From DATCMH01 sp036563505 (GTDB lineage: Bacteria > Pseudomonadota > Alphaproteobacteria > Rhizobiales > Beijerinckiaceae), in the NCBI GenBank assembly GCA_036563505.1, contig DATCMH010000012.1:1-64000 (forward strand): a stretch of 64,000 nucleotides of DNA, written 5' to 3'. The position numbers and the translations under genes are program-made. Below the pieces are notes generated by a model. That model was given only the letters and a program-made list of their open reading frames with translations, was not told the DNA's origin and made no database searches. Below are positions 43,694 to 52,241 of the stretch, in pieces. Numbering within the stretch: position 1 is the first letter of the stretch; each line of letters starts with the position of its first letter.

Positions 43694-44809
43694 TTAGGTC
43701 AGGATCGTGCCGTCGTTGACGTTGGTGCGGCCCTCGAAGACGCCGAAGGTGAGGAAGTGATCGAGGGGGTTGACGCCCGCCGCCGCCACGTCCGGGTTCG
43801 CCGCGAGGTAGCCCTGCGTGTCGAACTGGGCCGAGGGGTCGCGGCCTTCCTTCCAGCCGAAGACGCGGTAGTGCTCGAGGGGGTTGACCCCGGCCCGTGC
43901 CACATCCTGGTTCGCTGCCAGATAGGCGTTCGTGTCGAAGAAGGCGTTCGGGTTGCGACCTTCGCGGAAGCCGAACTGGTTGTAATGCGCCTCGGCGTCG
44001 ACGTTCGCCGCGAACACGTCCGGGTTGTTCGAGAGGTAGAACAGGTCGTCGACCAGGGCGTTGCCGTCGACCTGAGTGATGCTGCGGTTCGAGAACTGGA
44101 AGATCTCGCCGTCGCGCACGCCGTCGGTGCCTTCCGGGCCGTTCACCACGAGCCGGCCGTTGGCGTAGGTGAAGCTCGCCTGGTTGAAGGCGAAGTTGAA
44201 GGCGATGGTGTCGACGCCGAGCCCGCCGTTGATGAGGTCATTGCCGGCCTCGCCGAAGATGAGGTCCACGCCGTCATCGCCGAAGAGCTCGTCAGCGCCG
44301 GCGCCGCCATAGAGCTGATCGTCGCCCAGATCGCCATCGACGAGGTCGACGCCGTTGCCACCGAAGAGCCTGTCGGCATCGTCGCCGCCCGCGACGAAGT
44401 CGTCGCCGTCCTCGCCGTAGACGAGGTCGAGGCCGGACTCACCGACGAGGAAGTCGTTGCCCACCCCGCCGAAGAGCACATCGTCGCCCGGGTTGCCCGC
44501 GGCGTAATCATCGCCGACGCCGCCCGACAACGTGTCGTTCCCGGCCTCGCCGATGAGCTGGTCGGCGCCTTCGTCGCCGTTGACGATGTCGTTGCCGGGG
44601 CCGCCGGCCACGTAGTCGACCGCTGCGCCGCCGCTCAGGAAGTCATCGCCGGCCTGACCGTCGATGCGGTCGAAGCCTTCGTTGCCGTAGATCGCGTCGT
44701 TGCCGAGCAGTCCGAGCAGGATGTCCTCGCCGTCACCGCCGTTGATGACGTCGTTGACGTTCGATCCTTCGATCCGGTCATTGCCGTTGGTGCCGTTAAA
44801 GGTGGGCAT
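43694..44809 (-). CDS. RTX calcium-binding repeat protein with YLAANPDV-type C-terminal repeats
   Basis: A 371-residue acidic protein without a Sec signal. Residues about 5-190 are RTX nonapeptide repeats (GGxGxDxxx type, such as GGDGEDILLGLLGND and GGAGADELFGDDG) that fold into a Ca2+-bound beta-roll. The last about 105 residues are three copies of a 33-40-residue unit built around YLSNNPDV, YLAANQDV and YLAANPDV, each followed by HYxxFGxxEGR. RTX proteins normally leave through a type I secretion system; none is adjacent. The start MPTFNGTNGND at 44809 was preferred over an upstream start 17 codons earlier. Confidence 0.85.
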   Translation of the reverse strand: MPTFNGTNGNDRIEGSNVNDVINGGDGEDILLGLLGNDAIYGNEGFDRIDGQAGDDFLSGGAAVDYVAGGPGNDIVNGDEGADQLIGEAGNDTLSGGVGDDYAAGNPGDDVLFGGVGNDFLVGESGLDLVYGEDGDDFVAGGDDADRLFGGNGVDLVDGDLGDDQLYGGAGADELFGDDGVDLIFGEAGNDLINGGLGVDTIAFNFAFNQASFTYANGRLVVNGPEGTDGVRDGEIFQFSNRSITQVDGNALVDDLFYLSNNPDVFAANVDAEAHYNQFGFREGRNPNAFFDTNAYLAANQDVARAGVNPLEHYRVFGWKEGRDPSAQFDTQGYLAANPDVAAAGVNPLDHFLTFGVFEGRTNVNDGTILT

Positions 44810-45115
44810 GAAGGTCTCCGCTTGCCTGGCCGAGGGCGAGAGGGGGCCACCGGCGCTCACGAACGGGGGTTCATCAGGTCGGTTCCGGCCTCATTCGACG
44901 TCAACAAGCTTGGCCGACTGCCCTCTTGGCGCTCGAAACGGCCCGAAACCCTTTTCCTGCCACGAACTTGCCACGCAGGCGCGGCGTCGCGCCGCACCTT
45001 GCCGTTCGCGGCCATGCCGCCGCGGCGCTGGTCGGCTGGCGCGACCGCTCTTGGCCTAGCCGAGACGCGCGGGATATGCGAGATCGCCTGAAAGGCAGAC
45101 GGTCCTCGACCATCC

Positions 45116-45283
45116 ATGACGACGAGCGACGAGCGCAACGAACGGCTGAAACTGGCGCTTCGGGAGAACCTGAAGCGGCGCAAGGCCCGGGCGCGCGCTC
45201 AGGACGCGAAGGTCGAGACAGGGCCCGAGGATCGCGCGGGAGTTGCCGGCCGCCGGCCCGACCGTGATCCTGACACAATCTAA
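45116..45283 (+). CDS. Small basic protein upstream of murA
   Basis: A 55-residue ORF starting ATG 45116, with a helical, strongly basic core (RLKLALRENLKRRKARARAQ) and a loose tail. Similar short basic ORFs lie directly before murA in many Rhizobiales genomes (from memory), which is why it is listed although it is very short. It ends 61 bp before murA. The function is unknown; nucleic acid binding is possible from the charge. Confidence 0.6.
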   Translation: MTTSDERNERLKLALRENLKRRKARARAQDAKVETGPEDRAGVAGRRPDRDPDTI

Positions 45284-45344
45284 CCGTCCCTGGCGCCCCG
45301 TTAAGGGTTGCGCCGCCGGACGGCGCATCTCGGAAAGGCACATT

Positions 45345-46634
45345 ATGGACCGCATCTTGATCCGGGGCGGGGCGCCCCTCAACGGCTCGATCCCGATCTC
45401 GGGCGCCAAGAACGCCGCCCTGCCCCTGATGATCGCGAGCCTGCTCACCGACGAGACGCTCGAACTCACCAACGTGCCCCGGCTCGCGGACATCTCGTCC
45501 CTGCTGCGCATCCTGAGCAACTTCGGCGTCGACCACACGATCGCCGGCAAGCGTCCCGGGCAGACGGCCGAGACGGGCCAGACGATCCGGCTCTCGGCCC
45601 GCACCATCATCGACACCACCGCGCCCTACGAGCTCGTCTCCACGATGCGGGCGAGCTTCTGGGTGATCGCGCCGATGCTGGCGCGGATGGGCGAGGCCCG
45701 GGTCTCCATGCCGGGCGGCTGCGCCATCGGCACGCGGCCCGTCGACCTTCTCATCATGGCGCTGGAGCGGCTCGGGGCCGAGATCGAGATCGACGGCGGC
45801 TACGTCATCGCCCGCGCGCCGCGGGGTCTCGTCGGGGGCGAGATCGCCTTCCCGAAAGTGACTGTCGGCGGTACCCACGTCGCGCTGATGGCGGCCTCAC
45901 TCGCGAACGGCACGACCGTGATCGAGAACGCGGCGCGCGAGCCCGAGGTCGTCGACCTTGCCGAGTGCCTCTCCAAGATGGGCGCGAAGATCGAGGGCGC
46001 CGGCCAAGCGCGCATCGTGATCGAGGGCGTGTCGCGCCTCCACGGCGCCTCGCACGAGGTGCTGCCCGACCGGATCGAGACCGGCACCTACGCCATGGCG
46101 GTGGCGATGACGGGGGGCGACGTGACGCTCCTGAACACCCGCCCCGAGCTCCTGCAGAACGCGCTCGACGTGCTCGGCCAGACGGGGGCCGAGGTCACGG
46201 CGGCGAACGGGGGCGTTCGCATCCGCCGCAATGGCGGCGGCATCGGCGCGGTCGACGTCACGACCGACCCGTTCCCAGGCTTCCCCACCGACCTCCAGGC
46301 GCAGTTCATGGCTCTGATGACCCGGGCCAAGGGCACGGCCCGCATCCGCGAGACGATCTTCGAGAACCGCTTCATGCACGTGCAGGAGCTCGCCCGGCTC
46401 GGCGCCCGCATTCGGCTTGACGGCGACAGCGCCTATGTCGAGGGCGTGGAGCGCTTGAAGGGCGCGCCCGTCATGGCCACGGATCTTCGCGCCTCCGTCT
46501 CCCTCGTCATCGCGGGCCTCGCCGCCGAGGGCGAGACCACGATCAACCGGGTCTATCACCTCGACCGCGGCTTCGAGGCGCTCGAGACCAAGCTCTCGCG
46601 CTGCGGCGCCACGGTCGAGCGCATCCGGAGCTGA
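45345..46634 (+). CDS. murA: UDP-N-acetylglucosamine 1-carboxyvinyltransferase
   Basis: A 429-residue enzyme for the first committed step of peptidoglycan synthesis: phosphoenolpyruvate is added to UDP-GlcNAc. It has the SGAKNAALPLMIASLL N-terminus with the catalytic Lys, the loop VSMPGGCAIGTRPVD with the fosfomycin-target Cys, and DPFPGFPTDLQAQFMAL near the C-terminal half. The ATG at 45345 gives the normal family length. It is the head of a conserved murA / DUF2948 / hisD / UPF0262 run, interrupted here by a small convergent gene. Confidence 0.96.
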   Translation: MDRILIRGGAPLNGSIPISGAKNAALPLMIASLLTDETLELTNVPRLADISSLLRILSNFGVDHTIAGKRPGQTAETGQTIRLSARTIIDTTAPYELVSTMRASFWVIAPMLARMGEARVSMPGGCAIGTRPVDLLIMALERLGAEIEIDGGYVIARAPRGLVGGEIAFPKVTVGGTHVALMAASLANGTTVIENAAREPEVVDLAECLSKMGAKIEGAGQARIVIEGVSRLHGASHEVLPDRIETGTYAMAVAMTGGDVTLLNTRPELLQNALDVLGQTGAEVTAANGGVRIRRNGGGIGAVDVTTDPFPGFPTDLQAQFMALMTRAKGTARIRETIFENRFMHVQELARLGARIRLDGDSAYVEGVERLKGAPVMATDLRASVSLVIAGLAAEGETTINRVYHLDRGFEALETKLSRCGATVERIRS

Positions 46635-46638
46635 GATC

Positions 46639-46662
46639 GGCCGGCCCCGGGCGGGGCCGGCC
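46639..46662. terminator. Strong hairpin between convergent murA and exported protein gene
   Basis: A perfect 10-bp GC stem, GGCCGGCCCC/GGGGCCGGCC, with a 4-base loop lies 5 bp after the murA stop and 9 bp from the convergent stop. It could end both transcripts, though there is no T run on either side. Confidence 0.5.
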
Positions 46663-46670
46663 CTCCTCGC

Positions 46671-47051
46671 TCAGCGATAGACGATCACGCCCCCGGGACG
46701 TCCCGGGAGCTGGCAGCGGCAGGGTGAGCCTGCCGGGTAGGGGAAAGACGGGCACATCCCGGCACGGGTGGCGCACATCGCTTGGCCGGCCTGGCGGCGC
46801 GGACCGGGACCGAAGCCGGGCGGCGGGCCGCCCTGACGGCGGTCGAAGCCCGGAGGCGGACCGTAGGGACGGCCGGGCAGACCGCGGCGCTCCTCGTAGT
46901 AATTCCCCCGCGGCCGGCGGGGACGGTAACCGTCGTCGTCGTAGCCGCGGCCATACCCGCCGCCACCGCCGCCGTAGTACTGCGCCTGGGCCGGCACGAC
47001 GGCGCCCATGGCCGTCGTCAGCGCCAGGGCCGCCAGAACGATACGCTTCAT
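46671..47051 (-). CDS. Exported Gly/Pro/Tyr/Arg-rich protein
   Basis: A 126-residue protein starting MKRIVLAAL with a signal peptide cleaved near AQAQ (about residue 24). The mature part opens with YYGGGGGGYGRGY and continues with Pro, Arg and Gly-rich repeats (PYGPPPGFDRR, PPPGFGPGPRR). It ends with a short Cys-containing segment (MCATRAGMCPSF; CRCQLPG). It is likely periplasmic or surface-associated; low complexity prevents a family call. It sits between murA and the DUF2948 gene, which are usually direct neighbours. Confidence 0.55.
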   Translation of the reverse strand: MKRIVLAALALTTAMGAVVPAQAQYYGGGGGGYGRGYDDDGYRPRRPRGNYYEERRGLPGRPYGPPPGFDRRQGGPPPGFGPGPRRQAGQAMCATRAGMCPSFPYPAGSPCRCQLPGRPGGVIVYR

Positions 47052-47252
47052 CGAAACTTCCTCCACGCGTTCATACACCTGCTCACATGCACCTGCTTAA
47101 AGCGCGGCAGATGAACGGCGGCTGAGGCGCAAAGGTTGCGGGAGCGAGGGGGCCTTCCTACCTGCAGCGTCAACGAAACTGCCGCTGCGGGCCGCTACGA
47201 AGCCGGCCCCGACACGCCTTCGCGAAACAGGTCGCCCGAGGAACTGGTTGCC

Positions 47253-47723
47253 ATGGACATCCTGCCCGCCGATCAACCGGAGTTGGAGCCCCTCAAGCTC
47301 ATCGCCCTCGACCCGGAGGACCTCGCCGTCGTCTCGGCTCACCTCCAGGACGCGGTGCTGCGGGTCAAGGACCTCGCCTTCCTGCCGCGGGAGCATCGCT
47401 TTGCCCTCGTCGCCCGCCGCTTCGACTGGGAAGCCTCGACCCGGGAGGCGCCCCGCCGCCGGCTCACGGGCCTGCATTTCGAGCGCGTCACCGGCGCGCG
47501 GCTGCGCGGCCTCGACCGGTCGAGCGCGGAGGCCACTCTCAACTTGCTCGCCATCACCTTCGAGGAGCGGGACGCGCCGTCGGGCGTCGCGACGCTGCAC
47601 TTCTCCGAGGGCGCCGCGATCCAGCTCGACCTCGAATGCCTGGAAGTCGCCATGAAGGATCTGGGGCCGGTCTGGCAGGCGGACAGCCGGCCGCAGCACG
47701 TCGTCGAGCTCGAGGCGCGCTGA
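47253..47723 (+). CDS. DUF2948 family protein
   Basis: A 156-residue protein of the alphaproteobacterial DUF2948 family: LKLIALDPEDLAVVSAHLQDAVLRV at the start and LHFSEGAAIQLDLECLEV near the end. The function is unknown. Its fixed place between murA and hisD supports the call. ATG 47253 was chosen because similarity starts at once; the frame is open 39 codons upstream without it. Confidence 0.85.
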   Translation: MDILPADQPELEPLKLIALDPEDLAVVSAHLQDAVLRVKDLAFLPREHRFALVARRFDWEASTREAPRRRLTGLHFERVTGARLRGLDRSSAEATLNLLAITFEERDAPSGVATLHFSEGAAIQLDLECLEVAMKDLGPVWQADSRPQHVVELEAR

Positions 47724-47802
47724 GGGTCCGGCGGTGGCGCGCCGCTTGCCGATAAGCTAGAGGCACGAAGCCTTTCGCCAGTTCCTCCGGGAGACCTCGC
47801 CG

Positions 47803-49095
47803 ATGCCGCTGCGGCTCGACGCCCGCGCGCCCGATTTCGGCCGCGCCTTCGCGGGCCTGCTCGCCATGAAGCGGGAAGTGTCGGAGGACGTCGACGCTGC
47901 CGTGCGCGCGATCATCGCCGAGGTCGTGGCCCATGGCGACGCCGCGCTCGTTGCCTTCACCGAGCGTTTCGATCACCTCTCCCTCACTCCGGACCGGCTG
48001 CGCGTCACGAACGCCGAGATCGACGAGAGCTTCGCGCGCGCGCCGGCCGAGGCCCTCGACGCGCTCCGCTTCGCCAAGGACCGAATCGAGACCTTCCATC
48101 GCGGCCAACTTCCGGCGGACAACCTGGCGACCGACGACGCCGGCGCGACGCTCGGCTGGCGCTGGACGGCGCTCGAATCCGTCGGCCTCTACGTGCCCGG
48201 TGGCACCGCGAGCTATCCGTCCTCCGTTCTCATGAACGCGGTGCCGGCCAAGGTGGCGGGCGTCCCGCGCCTCGTGATGACTGTCCCGACCCCGCGGGGC
48301 GAGACGAACCCCCTCGTGCTCGCCGCGGCGCGGCTCGCCGGCGTCGACGAAGTCTATCGCGTCGGCGGCGCCCAGGCCGTCGCGGCGCTCGCCTACGGGA
48401 CCGCCACCATCGCGCCGGTGGCCAAGATCGTCGGCCCCGGCAACGCCTACGTCGCGGCGGCCAAGCGCCGGGTCTTCGGGCAAGTCGGCATCGACATGAT
48501 CGCTGGTCCCTCGGAGGTGCTGATCCTCGCCGACGGCTCCGCGAATCCCGACTGGCTCGCCGCCGACCTTCTCGCCCAGGCCGAGCACGACGCGGCAGCG
48601 CAATGCGTCCTCGTCACGGATGACGCGGACCTTGCCGACGCCGTGGAAGCGGCCGTGGAGCGCCAACTCGCGACCTTGCCGCGGGCCGACATCGCCCGGG
48701 CGAGCTGGACCGCGTTCGGCGCCGTCATCCTCGTCGCGCGTCTCGCCGACGCGATCCCCCTCGTCGACCGGATCGCGCCGGAGCACCTGGAGATCGAGGC
48801 CGAGGACGCCGAGGCCCTGGCGGCGCAGGTGCGCAACGCCGGCGCCATCTTCCTCGGCAGCCACACGCCCGAGGCCATCGGCGACTATGTCGGCGGGCCG
48901 AACCACGTGCTGCCCACCGCCCGCTCGGCGCGCTTCTCCTCGGGGCTCGGCGTCCTTGACTTCATGAAGCGCACCACGATCCTGCGCTGCGGTCCGGACG
49001 CCTTGCGGGCACTGGGCCCCGCCGCCGTCGCGCTCGCCCGGGCGGAGGGGCTCGAGGGCCATGCCCGCTCGGTGGCCATCCGGCTCAATCTGTAA
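47803..49095 (+). CDS. hisD: Histidinol dehydrogenase
   Basis: A 430-residue zinc enzyme catalysing the last two steps of histidine synthesis, L-histidinol to L-histidine with two NAD+. Family motifs are VGLYVPGGTASYPSSVLMNA, RVGGAQAVAALAYGT, KIVGPGN, the metal-binding AGPSEVL region, and EHDAAAQC with the catalytic-site His/Glu. Full length. It is 79 bp behind DUF2948 and 20 bp before the UPF0262 gene, as expected for this group. Confidence 0.97.
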   Translation: MPLRLDARAPDFGRAFAGLLAMKREVSEDVDAAVRAIIAEVVAHGDAALVAFTERFDHLSLTPDRLRVTNAEIDESFARAPAEALDALRFAKDRIETFHRGQLPADNLATDDAGATLGWRWTALESVGLYVPGGTASYPSSVLMNAVPAKVAGVPRLVMTVPTPRGETNPLVLAAARLAGVDEVYRVGGAQAVAALAYGTATIAPVAKIVGPGNAYVAAAKRRVFGQVGIDMIAGPSEVLILADGSANPDWLAADLLAQAEHDAAAQCVLVTDDADLADAVEAAVERQLATLPRADIARASWTAFGAVILVARLADAIPLVDRIAPEHLEIEAEDAEALAAQVRNAGAIFLGSHTPEAIGDYVGGPNHVLPTARSARFSSGLGVLDFMKRTTILRCGPDALRALGPAAVALARAEGLEGHARSVAIRLNL

Positions 49096-49115
49096 GCCGC
49101 GGGAGAACGGCCCGA

Positions 49116-49595
49116 ATGGGAGAAGAGAAGCGGGAGCGCCTCGTCGCCGTCACCCTCGACGAGGCTTCCATCGGTCGCGGCAACCCGGACCAGGAGCACG
49201 AGCGGGCCATCGCGATCTACGACATCGTCGAGGCGAATTCCTTCGGCGTGCCCGGCCACGACCGCGGCCCCTATGCCCTGCATCTCGGGATGGCCGAGAA
49301 GAAACTCGTCTTGGAGATCCGCAGCGTCGAGGGCGAGGGTCTCATGACCCATTACCTGTCGCTGACGCCCTTTCGCGGCGTGATCCGCGACTACGAGATG
49401 GTCTGCGACAGTTACTACAAGGCGATCCGCACCGCCTCGCCGGCCCAGATCGAGGCGATCGACATGGGCCGGCGCGGCCTCCACAACGAAGCGGCCGAGC
49501 TCCTGGTCCAGCGCCTGGAAGGCAAGGTGACCGTCGACTTCGACACCGCACGCCGTCTCTTCACCTTGATCTTCGCCCTTCACTGGAAGGGCTGA
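49116..49595 (+). CDS. UPF0262 family protein
   Basis: A 159-residue uncharacterised protein of the UPF0262 family, seen from the N-terminal RLVAVTLDEASIGRGNPDQE and the C-terminal DFDTARRLFTLIFALHWKG. It is found next to hisD in alphaproteobacteria. No catalytic motif or membrane segment is apparent. The next gene starts 3 bp after its stop, so they are coupled. Confidence 0.9.
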   Translation: MGEEKRERLVAVTLDEASIGRGNPDQEHERAIAIYDIVEANSFGVPGHDRGPYALHLGMAEKKLVLEIRSVEGEGLMTHYLSLTPFRGVIRDYEMVCDSYYKAIRTASPAQIEAIDMGRRGLHNEAAELLVQRLEGKVTVDFDTARRLFTLIFALHWKG

Positions 49596-49598
49596 CGC

Positions 49599-50057
49599 GT
49601 GGCGGAGGAGGGCGGGGGGGAGCGGGCGAAGAAGGTGCAGTCCGTGCTCTTCGTCTGCGCTTACAACAGCGTGCGCTCGCCCATGGCCGAGGCCATCGCC
49701 CGGCACTATTTCGGCAAATCGACCTACGTGCAGTCCGCCGGCGTGCGCCGCGGCGACCCGGACGGCTTCATGATCGCGGCGCTCGACGAGATCGGCATCG
49801 ACGCGAAGAAGCACAAGCCCCGCACTCTGGAAGAGCTGGAGGAGTGGGAGGGGCTGAACTTCGACCTCATCGTCTCCCTCTCGCCCGAGGCGCATCACGC
49901 GGCGCTCGAGCTCACCCGGACGCTCGCTGCGGACGTGGAATACTGGCCGACGCCCGACCCGACCCTCGTCCAGGGCTCCCGCGAGCAGAAGCTCGACGCC
50001 TACCGCGACCTGCGCGACGGCCTGAGCTACCGGGTGCGGCTGCGGCTGAAGTCGTGA
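49599..50057 (+). CDS. Low-molecular-weight phosphatase family protein (ArsC-like)
   Basis: A 152-residue protein with the LMW phosphotyrosine phosphatase / thioredoxin-type arsenate reductase fold. The P-loop CX5R is in FVCAYNSVRSPMAEA, and the general-acid Asp is in EYWPTPDPTL. It may be a phosphatase for a protein or small substrate; arsenate reduction is less likely because the redox Cys pair of ArsC is not seen. The GTG start at 49599 is 3 bp after UPF0262, the usual neighbour in this group. Confidence 0.82.
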   Translation: MAEEGGGERAKKVQSVLFVCAYNSVRSPMAEAIARHYFGKSTYVQSAGVRRGDPDGFMIAALDEIGIDAKKHKPRTLEELEEWEGLNFDLIVSLSPEAHHAALELTRTLAADVEYWPTPDPTLVQGSREQKLDAYRDLRDGLSYRVRLRLKS

Positions 50058-50070
50058 GACCACGCCGATG

Positions 50071-50185
50071 TCATTCCGGGGCTCGCTGAAAGCGAGAACC
50101 CGGAACCCATGACCGGGTGAGCGGGAGCGAGCAGCACTCGGCCCAGTCGTGGATTCCGGGCTCTCGCCGAGGGCGAGCCCCGGAG
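50071..50185. repeat. Palindromic intergenic repeat element
   Basis: Two arms in inverted order: ATTCCGGGGCTCGC ... GCGAGAACCCGGAA at 50073-50105, and GATTCCGGGCTCTCGCC ... GGCGAGCCCCGGA at 50152-50184. Each arm also folds on itself. Sequence of this TCATTCCGGGGCTCGC type is a common dispersed repeat in Methylobacterium and Bradyrhizobium relatives (from memory). It occupies the gap between the phosphatase and the polyketide synthase. Confidence 0.7.
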
Positions 50186-50288
50186 TGGACAAGGGGGCCC
50201 TGCGACAAAACGGGACGGCTTCGCCGCGAAACGGAACGGGGGCCTGCGCCCGTTGTTCGTGGCTTGAGGCACGACTGAAAGCAGGCTT

Positions 50289-51407
50289 ATGCGCTACCTC
50301 CCCGTCGACGCGATCACGGCCAAGGCCAAACCCTTGCCGGAGCAGGCCGAGGTGCGGCTCCTGGGGCTGACGCCGGTCACCGCTCCGTTCACCCTCGACC
50401 AGAACGACGTGATGCGCCGCGCCCGGCTCATGTTCGGGCCCCGCATGACGGATTTCGAGCGCCTCGCCCGCGTCTTCGAGAATACCGGCATCCTCACCCG
50501 CCAATCCGTGAAGCCGGCCGACTGGTACCACCAGCCCTGCGGCTGGCCCGAGCGCACGCAGGCCTATCTCGAAACCGGCACGGCCCTGTTCGAGCAGGCG
50601 GCGCGCGCTGCCTTGGACGCGGCGGGCCTCAAGCCCCAGGACGTCGATACGATCGTCACCGTGTCCTCGACCGGCATCGCGACGCCGAGCCTGGAGGCGC
50701 AGGCCTTCGCGGCCCTCGGCTTCCGGCCCGAGACGAAGCGGGTGCCGGTCTTCGGCCTCGGCTGCGCCGGCGGCGTCTCGGGGCTGTCGCTGGCGGCCCG
50801 TCTCGCCCGCGCCGAGCCCGGCACCGTGGTGCTCTTCGTGGCGATCGAGCTCTGCACGCTGGCCATCCGCGCCGACCGGGCGGCGAAGGCCGACCTCGTC
50901 GCGACCGCGCTCTTCGGCGACGGTGCGGTCGGCGCCGTGCTCGCCGCCGGCGGGGTCGGGGACGCGTCCGCCCCGATCATCGGTGCCGGCCACGAGCATA
51001 CCTGGCCGGGCACCCTCGACATCATGGGCTGGTCCGTCGACCCCGTCGGCTTCGGCGTGATCTTCGACCGCGCCATCCCGCCCTTCGTCCATGCGGAGTA
51101 CCGCACCGCCGTGGAGTCGCTGTTCAAGGTGACGGGACTCGCCTGGGACGACATCGACCGTTTTGTCTGCCATCCCGGCGGCACGAAGGTGGTGGCGGCG
51201 CTGGAAGAGGCCTTGCAGCTCGAGGCGGGCGTGCTCACCGCCGAGCGCGAGGTTTTGCGCGACCACGGCAACATGTCGGCGCCCACGGCCCTCTTCGTTT
51301 TACGCAAGGTGCTCGATTCAGGCTTTAAGGGCCGCGCGGTGCTCTCGGCGCTCGGGCCCGGCTTTACGGCGAGCTTCGTGACTCTGCGCGTGCCAGGCGA
51401 GGCCTGA
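50289..51407 (+). CDS. Type III polyketide synthase
   Basis: A 372-residue chalcone-synthase-like enzyme. The Cys-His-Asn triad is complete: C159 in VFGLGCAGGVSGL, H295 in FVCHPGGTK, and N328 in DHGNMSAPTALFVL. Bacterial members extend acyl-CoA starters with malonyl-CoA to alkylresorcinols, alkylpyrones or phloroglucinols; the product here cannot be read from sequence. The next gene (1 bp gap) is an ICMT-like methyltransferase, the same pairing as srsA-srsB in Streptomyces and bpsA-bpsB in Bacillus, which suggests an O-methylated lipid product. Start is ATG 50289. Confidence 0.92.
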   Translation: MRYLPVDAITAKAKPLPEQAEVRLLGLTPVTAPFTLDQNDVMRRARLMFGPRMTDFERLARVFENTGILTRQSVKPADWYHQPCGWPERTQAYLETGTALFEQAARAALDAAGLKPQDVDTIVTVSSTGIATPSLEAQAFAALGFRPETKRVPVFGLGCAGGVSGLSLAARLARAEPGTVVLFVAIELCTLAIRADRAAKADLVATALFGDGAVGAVLAAGGVGDASAPIIGAGHEHTWPGTLDIMGWSVDPVGFGVIFDRAIPPFVHAEYRTAVESLFKVTGLAWDDIDRFVCHPGGTKVVAALEEALQLEAGVLTAEREVLRDHGNMSAPTALFVLRKVLDSGFKGRAVLSALGPGFTASFVTLRVPGEA

Positions 51408-51408
51408 C

Positions 51409-51981
51409 ATGAGCCTGGCGCTCGTCGTCCTCGCTCTCGTCACCCTGCAGCGCCTCGGCGAGTTGGTGCTCGCCCGGCGCAACACCCGGGCGCTCCTGGC
51501 CCGCGGTGCCTACGAGGTCGCGGGCGAGCACTATCCCCTCATCGTCGCGCTCCATGCCGCCTGGCTCATCGGGCTCTGGGCGCTCGCCTGGGACAATTCG
51601 GTCTCGCTGCCGTGGCTCGGGGTTTTCGTGGTGCTCCAATCGCTGCGGGTCTGGGTGATCGCCACCCTGGGCCGCCGCTGGACAACGCGCATCATCGTGC
51701 TGCCGGGAGCGCCGCTCGTCACGGGCGGGCCGTTCCGCTTCCTGCCGCATCCGAACTACGCGGTGGTGGCGGCCGAACTCGCGGTGCTGCCGCTCGCCTT
51801 CGGCTTGCCCGAATACGGCCTGCTCTTCTCGGTGCTGAACGCGCTCGTGCTCTTCGTGCGCATCGAGGCGGAGGCACGGGCCCTGGCGCCCTCCCGCGAG
51901 CCGAATCCGGCGGCTCAGAAACCCGCGGCGCGGGCGAGCGTCGCAACAGTGAGCCCGGCGCCGAGCGCCGCGACCTCGTAG
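51409..51981 (+). CDS. Isoprenylcysteine carboxyl methyltransferase (ICMT)-family protein
   Basis: A 190-residue membrane protein with four or five hydrophobic segments and the ICMT motif GGPFRFLPHPNYAVVAAEL, followed by a C-terminal helix with RIEAEARAL. In bacteria such proteins next to type III PKS genes methylate the alkyl-resorcinol or pyrone product (SrsB/BpsB type). It begins 2 bp after the PKS stop, so they form one unit. The last 67 bp overlap the convergent azlD; the C-terminal Ala-rich tail lies in that overlap. Confidence 0.88.
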   Translation: MSLALVVLALVTLQRLGELVLARRNTRALLARGAYEVAGEHYPLIVALHAAWLIGLWALAWDNSVSLPWLGVFVVLQSLRVWVIATLGRRWTTRIIVLPGAPLVTGGPFRFLPHPNYAVVAAELAVLPLAFGLPEYGLLFSVLNALVLFVRIEAEARALAPSREPNPAAQKPAARASVATVSPAPSAATS

Positions 51982-52241
51982 CGGGTCCAGGCCATCACGG
52001 CCAGCGCCGCGCCGAGCGAGGCCAGCGCCACGGGACCGCCCTGGACGCCGATCGGCAGGACGGTCGCCACGACGATGGAGCCGGGGAGCGCTTGCAGACC
52101 CCGCTCGACTCGGGGCGTCACCCGGACCCGATGCATCAGCACCACGCCGGAGATACGGCACAGGTAGGTCGCCACCGTCATCAGGGCGATGGCGAGGTAG
52201 GGACCGGCCGGCCCCGCGATCAGGTCAGCGAGGCTCGTCAT
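51915..52241 (-). CDS. azlD: AzlD family branched-chain amino acid export subunit
   Basis: A 108-residue membrane protein with three to four hydrophobic helices and the AzlD-type TVATYLCRISGVVLM opening and LQALPGSIVVATVLP segment. It forms a small export system with AzlC, encoded upstream and overlapping by 17 bp. Substrates are branched-chain amino acids or related compounds (family knowledge). Confidence 0.88.
   Translation of the reverse strand: MTSLADLIAGPAGPYLAIALMTVATYLCRISGVVLMHRVRVTPRVERGLQALPGSIVVATVLPIGVQGGPVALASLGAALAVMAWTRYEVAALGAGLTVATLARAAGF

Noticed and set aside
48885..51266. A 793-codon minus-strand frame across hisD to the polyketide synthase
   Set aside because: It crosses four well-supported genes on the other strand and shows no domain.
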